Source: Paenibacillus agricola
GTDB taxonomy: Bacteria > Bacillota > Bacilli > Paenibacillales > NBRC-103111
NCBI RefSeq assembly: GCF_011440305.1
Contig: NZ_JAAOIW010000002.1
Coordinates: forward strand, 1 to 64,000
Direction of reading: 5' to 3'
DNA length: 64,000 nucleotides
In this document: positions 26,087 through 34,183 of the stretch, piece by piece
Layout: each line of letters begins with the position of its first letter
Position numbering within the stretch: position 1 is the first letter of the stretch
Notes under the pieces: generated by a model
Told to the model about the DNA's origin: nothing
Database searches by the model: none
Seen by the model: only the letters and a program-made list of their open reading frames with translations
Program-made: the position numbers and the translations under genes

Positions 26087-26635
26087 CTATACGGTTGCTT
26101 TTAGTGTGAAAAACGAGAAGCCTGCATCTAGTTCTGTAATTGTATACTCCATAGGCTGTTTAACCTTCCTGGCGATATCGATCAAGCCAAGACCAGCACC
26201 TGGTCCTTCCATTGAAGCCACTTCCTGCTTCCGCTTAATTTTGTACATTTTTTTCAATTCTTCTTTATCCATCTGATTAACCTGCTCCAGAACCGCAACT
26301 AACTTTTGCACATCCTGGTTTTCCACCTGATTACCGGAGCAGACATAATTGCCAGTTTCAGTCTTGCCAATCGTTACTATGCAGGAATCGGAAATGCGAT
26401 CGCTGTATTCAGCATTTTCTTTTGATGAACAGTAGTTTTTGATGTTCTGGGTCTGCTCGATAAATATCGAAAATAAATTGAAGATCGCATTTTGCGGGCG
26501 CTCCTCGGTTTCCAAATATTTTTTGACAGCCTCACCAAGCTCTTCAATAATGCTTTGCGTAAACTTTCCTGAGAAGGTGATCAATAAGCTGTTTTCACGC
26601 AATAAAGTCTGCAGCTCTAATAATTTATCGTTCAT
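26087..26635 (-). CDS. SiaB-like protein kinase (DUF6272)
   Basis: The 182-residue protein has a degenerate GHKL kinase fold as in SiaB: an early LITFSGKFTQ, an N-box-like region with EQTQNIKNYC (about 60-69) and a G-box GPGAGLGLIDIARK (about 143-156). SiaB phosphorylates SiaC, and the order kinase then SiaC is kept here. The preceding gene is the OmpR-type regulator, whose stop is 36 bases upstream. The ribosome site is weak (AGAGG, long spacing), so expression may depend on coupling or be low. Confidence 0.8.
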   Translation of the reverse strand: MNDKLLELQTLLRENSLLITFSGKFTQSIIEELGEAVKKYLETEERPQNAIFNLFSIFIEQTQNIKNYCSSKENAEYSDRISDSCIVTIGKTETGNYVCSGNQVENQDVQKLVAVLEQVNQMDKEELKKMYKIKRKQEVASMEGPGAGLGLIDIARKVKQPMEYTITELDAGFSFFTLKATV

Positions 26636-26671
26636 AGTTTGGTTACACCTCTTAACATTATGATTTGGGCT

Positions 26672-27394
26672 TTAGATTTTGGGAAGATAAGAATTAAATT
26701 TATAACCGATCCCCCTTATATTGTGAATATATTTAAATTGTGCCACAGGGGTCTCTAGCTTTTTGCGTAAGCTGCTAATATGTACCATTACCGTTCGGGT
26801 ATCCGAGATGCTATCCGCTCCCCAAATATTCTGGTAAAGCTCATCCAAGGAAAATACTTGATCTGGCTGCCGTGCCAAAAAGATAAGAAGCTGCACTTCC
26901 TTGGCGGATAAGGGAACATGTATCCCATCAACATGCACCTGGAAATTAACGAGATCGACAGTCAAGCCGTCAAAAGCAAGAATGCGTAATTCATCCTTCT
27001 TCGCAGGAACTGCCCCTCTTCGAAAAATCGGTGCCCTTCTTAGGTTAGCCTGCACGCGCGCTACCATGACCTCCGGGTCAAAAGGCTTTGTTATATAATC
27101 GTCAGCCCCCATCTTAAGGCCCTCAACGATATCATCAGAATCTTTATTACAGCTAATAAAAACAATCGGAACATTCGATACCTCGCGAATTTCCTTGCAT
27201 ACGGTAAATCCGTCCATGCCATCCAAATTAATATCCAACAAAATCAATGCGGGGCTGTGTTTCTCAAATTGAGTCAAAGCTTCCTCCCCTGCTCCAGCTA
27301 GAACGACGTCAAAACCTTGGTTACGCAGGTAGAGCTCGATCAAGCCGCTAATCTCCGGATCATCTTCTACTAGCAGTATTAACTCGCCTGACAA
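26672..27394 (-). CDS. OmpR-family response regulator
   Basis: The 240-residue regulator starts at TTG 27394 with AAGGGG 9 bases upstream. The receiver has the acidic pair EDD (10-12), phospho-acceptor Asp54 in LLDINLDGMDG and Lys in TKPFDPE. A winged-helix DNA-binding domain follows and ends in IRGIGYKF. It heads the operon with the SiaB-, SiaC-, kinase- and SiaA-like genes, so the two-component pair and the partner switch are expressed together. Its targets are unknown; self-control is plausible. Confidence 0.92.
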   Translation of the reverse strand: MSGELILLVEDDPEISGLIELYLRNQGFDVVLAGAGEEALTQFEKHSPALILLDINLDGMDGFTVCKEIREVSNVPIVFISCNKDSDDIVEGLKMGADDYITKPFDPEVMVARVQANLRRAPIFRRGAVPAKKDELRILAFDGLTVDLVNFQVHVDGIHVPLSAKEVQLLIFLARQPDQVFSLDELYQNIWGADSISDTRTVMVHISSLRKKLETPVAQFKYIHNIRGIGYKFNSYLPKI

Positions 27395-27474
27395 ATGAAT
27401 TCACCCCTTCAATGCGGATACATCCTGTAGTTTCATCTGCAAGTTCATATTATGCTAAAATCTACACTGTCTTT

Positions 27475-27504
27475 ATTATACTTCAGACAAGCATGTCATT
27501 TGAA
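27475..27504 (-). promoter_or_regulatory. Candidate promoter of the Sia-like operon
   Basis: On the minus strand a perfect TATAAT (27475-27480) lies 18 bases from a TTCAAA (27499-27504) and about 80 bases ahead of the regulator start. The -35 match is modest. Confidence 0.4.
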
Positions 27505-27591
27505 CTGTTTTTTAAAAAGATATTGTCAGGATTTAGCGAATTTGAAAATGCTGTGAAGCAAAAACGAGGGAAGCTTAAATAGTGGTATACC

Positions 27592-27635
27592 AAAAAAAAA
27601 AAGCCGGGGACATCAGTTTCCTGAAATCTCCCGGC
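27592..27635 (-). terminator. Strong terminator behind an SLH-gene remnant
   Basis: On the minus strand GCCGGG and CCCGGC close a long stem with inner TCAG/CTGA pairing, followed by eleven T residues. The only coding trace upstream of it is the SLH remnant at 27648-27752, whose terminator it probably was. Confidence 0.85.
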
Positions 27636-27647
27636 GGATTAACCTAT

Positions 27648-27752
27648 CTATTGGAGCTTTTGTTTCAGCAAAGCTACGATGGAGCTTACCGCTTCAGCCC
27701 GCGTTGTGCATTGATGATGACTGGATAGGCTCGAGCCCTTCACCTGCCACAA
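27648..27752 (-). pseudogene. C-terminal remnant of an S-layer-homology (SLH) domain protein
   Basis: A short reading frame ends in TTRAEAVSSIVALLKQKLQ and a TAG stop. ITRAEAV plus a hydrophobic helix is the hallmark of the end of the last SLH repeat in Paenibacillus surface proteins. Nothing upstream continues the domain, because the lutC terminator begins there. I read it as the tail of a deleted gene that still carries its own terminator. The residues ahead of the threonine pair do not match SLH, so the break point is near 27707. Confidence 0.65.
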
Positions 27753-27756
27753 GACC

Positions 27757-27798
27757 AATAAAAATAAACCAAGCTTCTCTCTGGATGCTTGGTTTATT
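27757..27798 (-). terminator. Terminator of lutABC
   Basis: A perfect 12-base inverted repeat, AATAAACCAAGC with GCTTGGTTTATT, encloses a 12-base loop; on the minus strand it is followed by TTTTATTGG. It lies 15 bases past the lutC stop. Confidence 0.85.
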
Positions 27799-27812
27799 GG
27801 GCTTTACAAATA

Positions 27813-28769
27813 CTACTTGATGATCACTGCGTATACCTTACCTGGACCATGAATCCCTATGGTCAAGTCATTTTCGATATCCGCGCTGCGGCTAGGGCCT
27901 GTAATCAGGTTTAAAGACGAAGGATATTGGCCTGCTTCCAGCTTGCCATCGGTTACATGCTTGAACGCTTCACCCATACGTGTAACCAGTTGGTCCGCAC
28001 GAAAGACAGCAAACAGAATATCCGTGAGCAAGCTGACGGAACGGCCATTTTCCGGCGAGCATTGCAGCACCAGTGTGCTAGTATTGGCCACCGCGTAATC
28101 AGGCCAGATGATGCCCAGCTCACAGCGCTCGGTGCGCTGCAGCAGCTTGCTGCGTTGTGACCAATTGGTCGGTGCTGGCATCATATCGTTAGCGTGCACA
28201 GGCGGCAATTCAACTGGGCCTGCAGCAGCCGTAGCTTCAAGCTTGCTTGGGTCGATGTGGTTCGCTTCAATCGGCGCAACCTCATCGTCACCTGTTGAAG
28301 CCGCTGCGCCTGATGCAGCTGGGGAATCGGTGCCCGCAGCAGCCGCAGCGACACTTGCCGCAAGCGAGCTTGCCTCAGCTTGAACGTCAGGCTCGATGGA
28401 CCAAGGCACCACTTCAACTCCGGCAGCAGCTAATGCTGCGTCTAGGCCCAGTGCCACTAGGCCCTCATGCTGCCAACGAGCTGCTTTCGTGACTTGCAGC
28501 TCTTCCGCGATTTGCTGGAGCCAAGCTCCAATCTGCTCTTCAGCCTCCCCAGCTTCCACGATCAGAACCTTACCCGTTAACGCAGTCCAGTTGTCGGTAA
28601 ATAGCTGGATTTTCTCCTCTGTTGAGCGCTCAATCTCTTTATAAAACTCAGGCGCTCCACGGTACGGATGCTCAGGCGGCGAGGCATCCAGCGCCTTGCG
28701 CCCTAAGCGCGACGATATATTAGCTATAAATGCATCGCGGCCACGAATGGCTCCAGGATTAATGCTCAT
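27813..28769 (-). CDS. lutC: Lactate utilization protein C
   Basis: LutC is part of the LutABC complex that oxidises L-lactate to pyruvate. The 318-residue product (ATG 28769, AAGGG upstream; the gene overlaps lutB by 11 bases) has the LUD fold, with CELGIIWPDYAVANTSTLVL and the C-terminal GPSRSADIENDLTIGIHGPGK. B. subtilis LutC has about 240 residues. The extra length is an Ala/Ser/Glu-rich insertion at about residues 130-195 that splits the conserved domain. The insert is in frame and low in complexity, so it probably forms a flexible loop. Confidence 0.9.
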   Translation of the reverse strand: MSINPGAIRGRDAFIANISSRLGRKALDASPPEHPYRGAPEFYKEIERSTEEKIQLFTDNWTALTGKVLIVEAGEAEEQIGAWLQQIAEELQVTKAARWQHEGLVALGLDAALAAAGVEVVPWSIEPDVQAEASSLAASVAAAAAGTDSPAASGAAASTGDDEVAPIEANHIDPSKLEATAAAGPVELPPVHANDMMPAPTNWSQRSKLLQRTERCELGIIWPDYAVANTSTLVLQCSPENGRSVSLLTDILFAVFRADQLVTRMGEAFKHVTDGKLEAGQYPSSLNLITGPSRSADIENDLTIGIHGPGKVYAVIIK

Positions 28770-30282
28770 TGTGATCACCCTTTTTCTCAGTAGCTTGGGA
28801 CGGAGCAGCCGATGAAGCTTGCGCTGCTGTTGTACCGTCAGCCGACGCTTTCATCTCTTGCTGGAGCTTATTCCAGCGGTCACGGAAGGATTCCTTCGGC
28901 TTCATCGGGAAGAAGCGCGACTGCGTCCATCCGGCCATCGGCCCCGGTCCTTTCTTAATGAAGCCTTTACTTAAGAAAGGCTTCTGCAAATAGTAGGCGG
29001 AATTCATCGCCACTTTATATAGCTTGGCGTTCCCAAACACGGTTTGGAACGTCTTGAAGGCGAATCGCTCAGCGATGGGGGTCAGCCCCATCTTGACCTT
29101 GCGGTTGCGAAGCTGCACCAGCATATCGTGCAGCGGAATCTTGACGGGGCATGCCTCATAGCAGGCCCCGCAGAGGCTGGAAGCGTAGGCGAGCTCGCCT
29201 GCTTCCTTCATGTCCTGCTGCAGCAACGGTGTCAGCACGGCGCCAATCGGACCGCTGTAAACGCTGCCGTACGTATGCCCGCCAACATGGCGGTATACCG
29301 GGCATACGTTTAGACAGGCTGCGCAGCGGATACAGTTCAAGACCTCTTGAAACACCGGATCGCCCAGTTGCTCGGATCGCCCGTTGTCAAGCACGATCAA
29401 GTGCAGCTCCTCCGGTCCGTCGAGCTCCCCTTCGCGCCGCGGGCCTGTAATCATCGACGTGTAGGTCGTCAGCTTCTGGCCGGTTGCGCTTCGCGCCAGC
29501 AGGTTCAGCACGACCTCTAGGTCGTCGAAGGTCGGCACCAACCGCTCCATCCCCATGATAACCACATGGGACTTCGGAATCGTGCTGACCATCCGCCCGT
29601 TTCCTTCATTCGATACCAGTGTGATCGAGCCTGATTCTGCGACTCCGAAGTTACAGCCTGTCAGTCCGATGTCGGCTTCGAGGAAATAATTGCGCAGCCG
29701 CTGCCTGGCAAAGTCAGCGAGCACCCGCGTTTCCGGAGGAAAGCTTTCGCCGGATTCCTCGTTGAACAGGTCGGCAATTTGCTGCTTATTTTTGTGGATA
29801 GCGGGAATAATCAGATGTGACGGCGTTTCCTTCGCCAGCTGTAAAATATATTCGCCCAAATCGGTCTCAATCGCTTCGATCCCATGCTCCTCCAAATGAT
29901 GGTTGAGGTGAATCTCCTCGGATACCATCGATTTGCCTTTGGCTACCAGCTTCGCTTTGCGCTTATTGGCCAGCTCCATGAACGTCTGCACCGCTTCATC
30001 TGCTGTCTTGCAAAAATAAACATGCCCGCCTGCCTTGGCCACGTTGTCCGTAAACTGCGTCAAATAATAATCAAGATTGTCGATAACATGGGTACGGATT
30101 AACCGGCCGCGCTCACGCCACTGCTCCCAATCACCAAAGTCATCGGTTGCTTTGAGCTTGCCCGCCTTCAGCTTATCCGTTGTAAAAGCAACCGCCTTGC
30201 GCAGGAAATCATCGGCAAGCGCTTCCTCTGTCCGTTGCTTTAGCCCGGTTCCAATTAACGCTTTAGTGTCGACCTGACTCAC
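28759..30282 (-). CDS. lutB: Lactate utilization iron-sulfur protein B
   Basis: The 507-residue iron-sulfur subunit of LutABC has an N-terminal LUD domain and two [4Fe-4S] ferredoxin motifs, CIRCAACLNVCPVY and CGACYEACPVKIPLHD. It starts at GTG 30282 with AAGGGG 9 bases upstream and overlaps the lutA end by 20 bases, a sign of translational coupling. The last 30 residues are a low-complexity Ala/Ser/Gln tail absent from typical LutB, similar in style to the insert in LutC. The 29050-29550 part is richer in G+C than the flanks. Confidence 0.93.
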   Translation of the reverse strand: MSQVDTKALIGTGLKQRTEEALADDFLRKAVAFTTDKLKAGKLKATDDFGDWEQWRERGRLIRTHVIDNLDYYLTQFTDNVAKAGGHVYFCKTADEAVQTFMELANKRKAKLVAKGKSMVSEEIHLNHHLEEHGIEAIETDLGEYILQLAKETPSHLIIPAIHKNKQQIADLFNEESGESFPPETRVLADFARQRLRNYFLEADIGLTGCNFGVAESGSITLVSNEGNGRMVSTIPKSHVVIMGMERLVPTFDDLEVVLNLLARSATGQKLTTYTSMITGPRREGELDGPEELHLIVLDNGRSEQLGDPVFQEVLNCIRCAACLNVCPVYRHVGGHTYGSVYSGPIGAVLTPLLQQDMKEAGELAYASSLCGACYEACPVKIPLHDMLVQLRNRKVKMGLTPIAERFAFKTFQTVFGNAKLYKVAMNSAYYLQKPFLSKGFIKKGPGPMAGWTQSRFFPMKPKESFRDRWNKLQQEMKASADGTTAAQASSAAPSQATEKKGDHNEH

Positions 30283-31009
30283 TGCGCTTCACCCCTTCCT
30301 CTAGCAATTGCGCCAAATGCATAACGCGAATCGGCTTATTGTCTTTATTCAAAGCACCACCAATATTCATCAGACAGCCCATGTCGGTTCCAACTAGAAC
30401 CTCCGCGTTTGTCGAGCATACATTACCTGCCTTCTCGCATACCATGGCCTCGGACATATCAGCCATTTTCACGGCGAAGGTACCGCCAAAGCCGCAGCAA
30501 TCCTCTTTTTTGGGCAGATTGATCAATTCAAGCCCCTGCACATTGGCAAGTAATGCTCCGGGCTCTTCCTTAACCCCTAGCAGGCGCATCGCATGGCAGG
30601 AGGGATGGTATGTCACTTTGCTGTCAAAGCTTGCACCAACATCTGTAACTCCAAGCACGCCAACTAAAAATTGCGAAAACTCATACGTTTTCTCCACTAG
30701 CTGCTCGGCTCTTTGCAGCCATTCCGGTTCTTCCGCAAAAAGCTGTGGATAGTAGTGGTGGACCATACCTGTACAGGAGCCTGAAGGAGAAACCACATAA
30801 TCGCTATGCTCAAACGCACGAATTAAGCCACGCGCGACCTCTCTCGCTTCATCTTGGTAGCCGCTGTTGAAGGCAGGTTGTCCACAGCAGGTTTGCTGCT
30901 CAGGGAAATCTACCTCGCAGCCATAACGGCTTAAGAGCCTGACTACGCTTTCACCAACCTCTGGATACAGCTGGTCAGCCAAACAAGTAATAAATAAGGA
31001 TACCTTCAT
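30263..31009 (-). CDS. lutA: Lactate utilization iron-sulfur protein A
   Basis: The 248-residue product has the two CCG-type cysteine-rich domains of LutA/GlpC/heterodisulfide-reductase-like proteins: QTCCGQPAFNSG near residue 41 and DCCGFGGTFAVK near residue 170. It is the first gene of the lutABC operon. B. subtilis LutA has 238 residues, so the length fits. A TTATCAGATAA palindrome lies about 90 bases upstream and may be the operator for the GntR-type regulator encoded 1.4 kb further upstream on the same strand. Between them lie only a pseudogene and repeats. Confidence 0.93.
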   Translation of the reverse strand: MKVSLFITCLADQLYPEVGESVVRLLSRYGCEVDFPEQQTCCGQPAFNSGYQDEAREVARGLIRAFEHSDYVVSPSGSCTGMVHHYYPQLFAEEPEWLQRAEQLVEKTYEFSQFLVGVLGVTDVGASFDSKVTYHPSCHAMRLLGVKEEPGALLANVQGLELINLPKKEDCCGFGGTFAVKMADMSEAMVCEKAGNVCSTNAEVLVGTDMGCLMNIGGALNKDNKPIRVMHLAQLLEEGVKRSESGRH

Positions 31010-31081
31010 TGGGATACCTACCTTTTTAGTAATAGCTTTTTGTAATAGCTTGATTTTTGGGATTTAGATTATTTCTTCGAT

Positions 31082-31324
31082 TTATTTTATACTTATCAGG
31101 TTATCAGATAAGTTGGATTTTTGGAAGTCTTTTTTTCCTGAAGAGCGGAAAAAAATAAGGGTATTGAGCAAGCCCACCCTTTCTCCGATGGTTTGCACAG
31201 GTAGTGAGGTGCTGCTAAGCAACAAACTATCCTGCCGAATTCGTCGGTAAGTTATGTATTCGGTAATGCTGCTCCCCGCTTCCTTGCGAAAATCCTAGAC
31301 ACATGCAGCAGGAGAACTAAGTTA
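31082..31324 (-). pseudogene. Decayed C-terminal DNA-binding domain of an AraC-family regulator
   Basis: One frame (31145-31294) reads FRKEAGSSITEYITYRRIRQ, then DSLLLSSTSLPVQTIGERVG and LLNTLIFFR, which is an AraC helix-turn-helix domain. Upstream, LHVSRIF continues the match in another frame, interrupted by a TAG at 31295; downstream, LFRKK continues in a third position after FFR. At least two frameshifts and a stop therefore break it, and the N-terminal domain is missing. The reading frame runs on to a stop at 31082, across the presumed lutA promoter. Confidence 0.75.
31101..31111 (-). promoter_or_regulatory. Possible LutR-type operator upstream of lutA
   Basis: The palindrome TTATC-A-GATAA has the same architecture as the TCATC-N-GATGA site described for B. 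subtilis LutR. A further TTATC lies 9 bases away at 31093. On the minus strand a TATAAA box lies just downstream, so a bound repressor would block it. Confidence 0.4.
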
Positions 31325-31333
31325 CAGACATGC

Positions 31334-31370
31334 AAAGACCACTGTTTATGTTAAATAAACAGTGGTCTTT
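31334..31370. other. Perfect 15-base hairpin upstream of the AraC remnant
   Basis: AAAGACCACTGTTTA and its exact complement enclose a 7-base loop. The stem ends in TTT on both strands but lacks a long T run, so it is a weak terminator at best. It may be a relic terminator or a processing signal. Confidence 0.55.
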
Positions 31371-32375
31371 ATTGAGAATTACTTTTCACTTTATTCTTGA
31401 GCTCCATTCATTACCTTACATCATTAGAACATCTTCAGAATTGATATCATCCGATCATACATAATTGTTAAGGTTTCAAATTTTTTAATCATCAATTTTT
31501 AATCATTACATGGTTTCAAATTGTTGGTCACTTGACCGTTAAGTACTTTTGTTAGAGGTTGAGTTCCCACATGCTTCGATTGTTCCTTTAATTAAGCATG
31601 CTTCGCTAACCTACGTCATTGGACTATCCCCTCTCTGCCTCAGATCGAATTTATGGCTTAAGTTCAACTTCTTTAAGGTTAAACTTTGACGACAAGTGTT
31701 ACGCTAGGGTTGGATTCCCACATGCCCCGAATGCTTCGGATCATTGAGCATGCTTCGCTAACCTACGTCATTGGACTATCCCCTCTCTGCCTTAGATCCT
31801 TTTCGCATTACTGAGATGGTGCATAATTTCAATGGTTTTCGATTGTACATTTTACATATAAGTTCAACTTTTTCAAGGTTAAACTTCGACTTCGCATCTT
31901 GACTTTGGGACTAAAGTTCAACTCCTTCAAGGTTAAACTCTAACGACAAGTGTTAAGCTAGGGTTGGATTCCCACATGCCCCGAATGCTTCGGATCATTG
32001 AGCATGCTTCGCTAACCTACGTCATTGGACTATCCCCTTTCCTTGCATTTTTTTCATTTTACATATAATTGACTTCCAGTACTAGGGTTTTGATATGCCC
32101 TAGACCGAAACTTGTAAACGAATGAAGGTTTGAAGAGTAGCTTGTGTTTGTTGTAGTTTAGTGTGCTTCTATTCTTTTGTTGTTAGTGTGTTGCTGTTCT
32201 TTTGTTAATTTCATATTAAGCTATTATTGTAATATTGTAAATATTCAGATAATTCTGTAAATCGTCTTGATAGCCCATACATTGGGATTAGCTATGCTTA
32301 TACTTCATATTCCATACTATTACTCCCGTTTACTAACTATATGCCTAAACAGTTTTAATTATGAGAATCAGGCGG
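31371..32375. repeat. Non-coding region with a composite repeat family (no gene seen)
   Basis: No convincing gene is present. A module of about 80-90 bases occurs three times: 31557-31647, 31708-31798 and 31962-32038. All copies share CCCACATGC and a 3' block GCATGCTTCGCTAACCTACG continuing TCATTGGACTATCCCC; the second and third also share an inner CCGAATGCTTCGG hairpin. A second module of about 30 bases, AAGTTCAACT..TT.AAGGTT then AAACT, also occurs three times (31660, 31860, 31914) and is itself an imperfect inverted repeat. In two places it leads into the first module through GACAAGTGTTA. The 32100-32230 part is T/G-rich low-complexity sequence with a repeated TTCTTTTGTT. Confidence 0.85.
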
Positions 32376-33089
32376 TTATTTTTTTAAAAATTTCAGCAGT
32401 ACCTTTTCGACATGGAACAAATGCTTACGCATCGCTTCTTGGGCGGCATGAACGTCCTTGTCGCGGATTGCCTCGTAAATTGCTTTATGCTCCTCCCACA
32501 GCTGCTTGGATACCGTTTTATTGGCATACATCTGTAAGCGCCTCGTCTCGCGAATCGCTGTTTGCATCTGTGTGGAAATCGAATCGATCATCCGAGCCAT
32601 GATTGAATTATGTGCTGCCTGGGCCAATGTCAAATGGAAAAGGATGTCCGAACGCTCGCCTTCCAACTCATCACCCAAAAATTGCTCCATATTTCGCAAA
32701 ATCTCCGAGAACTTGGCAAGATCCTCTTCATTGCGCTTCTCAGCGGCTAAGGCTGCATTGGAAATTTCCAGCGCCTGCCGCGCTTCAATGAGCTCGATAA
32801 CGGTCTCGCGGTTCATTAGCAGCGCGTCGAACACCGGCAAGTCCACATCCTGCGATTCAATGCTTCGCACATAGCTGCCTTCGCCTTGATGGATTTCAAC
32901 CAAGCCCATTGCCTTTAAAGCGCTTAACGCCTCTCTTAACGTGGACCTGCCTACCTGAAACCTTTCGGAAAGCTCTTTGGCTGAAGGCAGCTTTTCTCCC
33001 GGCTGTAGCTGTCCGCTGACGATTTGCTCCTTGATCTGGTCCGCAATGACTTCATATATTTTTCGTGAAGAAACCTTTTGAATTTCCAA
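32376..33089 (-). CDS. lutR: GntR/FadR-family regulator, LutR-like
   Basis: The 237-residue protein is read from TTG 33089 (AGGGG 8 bases upstream); the longer open frame has no ribosome site and starts outside the domain. It has a GntR winged helix (KLPSAKELSERFQVGRSTLR, about 35-54) and an FCD effector domain rich in conserved His and Asp (about 85-225). B. subtilis LutR, the repressor of lutABC, has 241 residues and the same layout. The lut operon is the next intact transcription unit downstream, 1.4 kb away. The symbol is assigned from family and context; another FadR-type role is possible. Confidence 0.7.
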   Translation of the reverse strand: MEIQKVSSRKIYEVIADQIKEQIVSGQLQPGEKLPSAKELSERFQVGRSTLREALSALKAMGLVEIHQGEGSYVRSIESQDVDLPVFDALLMNRETVIELIEARQALEISNAALAAEKRNEEDLAKFSEILRNMEQFLGDELEGERSDILFHLTLAQAAHNSIMARMIDSISTQMQTAIRETRRLQMYANKTVSKQLWEEHKAIYEAIRDKDVHAAQEAMRKHLFHVEKVLLKFLKK

Positions 33090-33204
33090 GCATGACGCCC
33101 CTCTTCTTCTATTATATAGTTCTTGCCTAATTATATGAGCTTGCCTGCCCATTTCGAGGATTATGCTATTTTTGAGAATTGTGCTATTACGACGCTGGAA
33201 TTTA

Positions 33205-34077
33205 TTAAACATAGCTCTGGGACGATTCCCGAAATGACCCTGGCGTTATACCAACGGTTTTACGAAATAGCCGAATAAAATAATTGTAATCAGTAATACC
33301 GACTTGTGCCGCTATTTCCTGCACAGGTATTGTACTATGCACTAGCAACCGCTTCGCCTCCTCCATCCGCAGCAGATGAAAATATTGCAACGGGCTCATG
33401 CCCGTATGCTTCTTGAGGCAGCGCGCCGCATAATCGAAATCAAAATGAAGCTGGCTTGCCAGATTCTGAGCATGGAAAGGATGGCTCAGATGCTCTCGCA
33501 AATACAGCTTGACCTGCTCTGCTATCGCATAGGAGCGCGTTGAGCGGCGGCTTGCCCGCAAGCTTGCCTGCAATTGGCTTAGCAAACGCCCCATGGCTAC
33601 CTGCAGGTCTACGGCATGCTCCAAGGTTAAGCTATCTCGCAGCTTCAGTATATCTTCTAAAGTAGAGATAAGCGGATTCAGGTCAATCGCCCCATACTTG
33701 GGTAAATATAAAGCCTGCTCCGATGGATGCAGGTCACTGTCTGATCCTTTACGTACCATAGAGGACCAAGGAATATCCTTCTCCTGCATTCGTGCTACAG
33801 GCCGGCCATGGTTAAAATGCACCCAATAAACCGCGGTTGGCTCTGTGCAGGGTGAATAGCCGCAGTGGGTGTGGCCCGGCTCCAGCAGCAGCATTTCCCC
33901 GCCTTTGACCTCATAGGGAATACCATCCTCTGTTATATAAAGTGTCCCCGTGCCTACAATTAACATATCATAGACTTCGAAATTGCGCTCATAATGCTGC
34001 ATGCCCGGCTTCCAGACCGAATAGCCTGCTGTTAAAAATTGCGGAAGCGGAGGTATGCGGAGTTGCAAAATTTCCAT
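33205..34077 (-). CDS. AraC-family regulator with cupin sensor, divergent to the fucosidase gene
   Basis: The 290-residue protein has an N-terminal cupin-like sugar-sensing domain (YITEDGIPYEVKGGEMLLL and EPGHTHCGYSP, about 50-80) and a C-terminal double helix-turn-helix with MEEAKRLLVHSTIPVQEIA and YNYFIRLFRKTVGITPGSFR. It is divergent from the glycosidase gene and probably activates it. Two TAGTCG half-sites exactly 21 bases apart lie between the two genes, as AraC-type activators prefer. GGGGAG precedes the ATG. Confidence 0.9.
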   Translation of the reverse strand: MEILQLRIPPLPQFLTAGYSVWKPGMQHYERNFEVYDMLIVGTGTLYITEDGIPYEVKGGEMLLLEPGHTHCGYSPCTEPTAVYWVHFNHGRPVARMQEKDIPWSSMVRKGSDSDLHPSEQALYLPKYGAIDLNPLISTLEDILKLRDSLTLEHAVDLQVAMGRLLSQLQASLRASRRSTRSYAIAEQVKLYLREHLSHPFHAQNLASQLHFDFDYAARCLKKHTGMSPLQYFHLLRMEEAKRLLVHSTIPVQEIAAQVGITDYNYFIRLFRKTVGITPGSFRESSQSYV

Positions 34078-34156
34078 TGCATGCTCTCCCCTGTCTCAGT
34101 ATGTATTGCCTTTGTTTCTAAGTTTAACGCATACAGAGCCGGGAAACAATTATTTT

Positions 34157-34183
34157 TAGTCGAAACTGTGCTATAAATAGTCG
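34157..34183. promoter_or_regulatory. Direct repeats in the AraC/glycosidase intergenic region
   Basis: TAGTCG occurs at 34157 and 34178, two helical turns apart, in the 205-base divergent region. An additional inverted repeat TACCG-N5-CGGTA lies at 34204-34218. These are candidate activator sites for the AraC-type protein; no binding is shown. Confidence 0.4.

Noticed and set aside
31130-31330. A possible riboswitch or structured leader ahead of lutA
   Set aside because: Translation of the minus strand shows the conserved pattern of an AraC helix-turn-helix across frameshifts, so the conservation is explained by a decayed gene.
31557-32038. A CRISPR-like array, because of repeated blocks
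   Set aside because: There are only three copies, spacing is irregular, the intervening sequence also contains repeats, and no cas gene is near.
31557-32038. A peptide encoded by the first repeat copy (open for about 43 codons)
   Set aside because: The frame is broken by stops in the second and third copies and no ribosome site precedes it.
32920-32934. A cre-like sequence in the GntR gene (TTAAAGCGCTTAAC)
   Set aside because: It differs from the CcpA consensus at key outer positions and is probably a chance palindrome in coding DNA.
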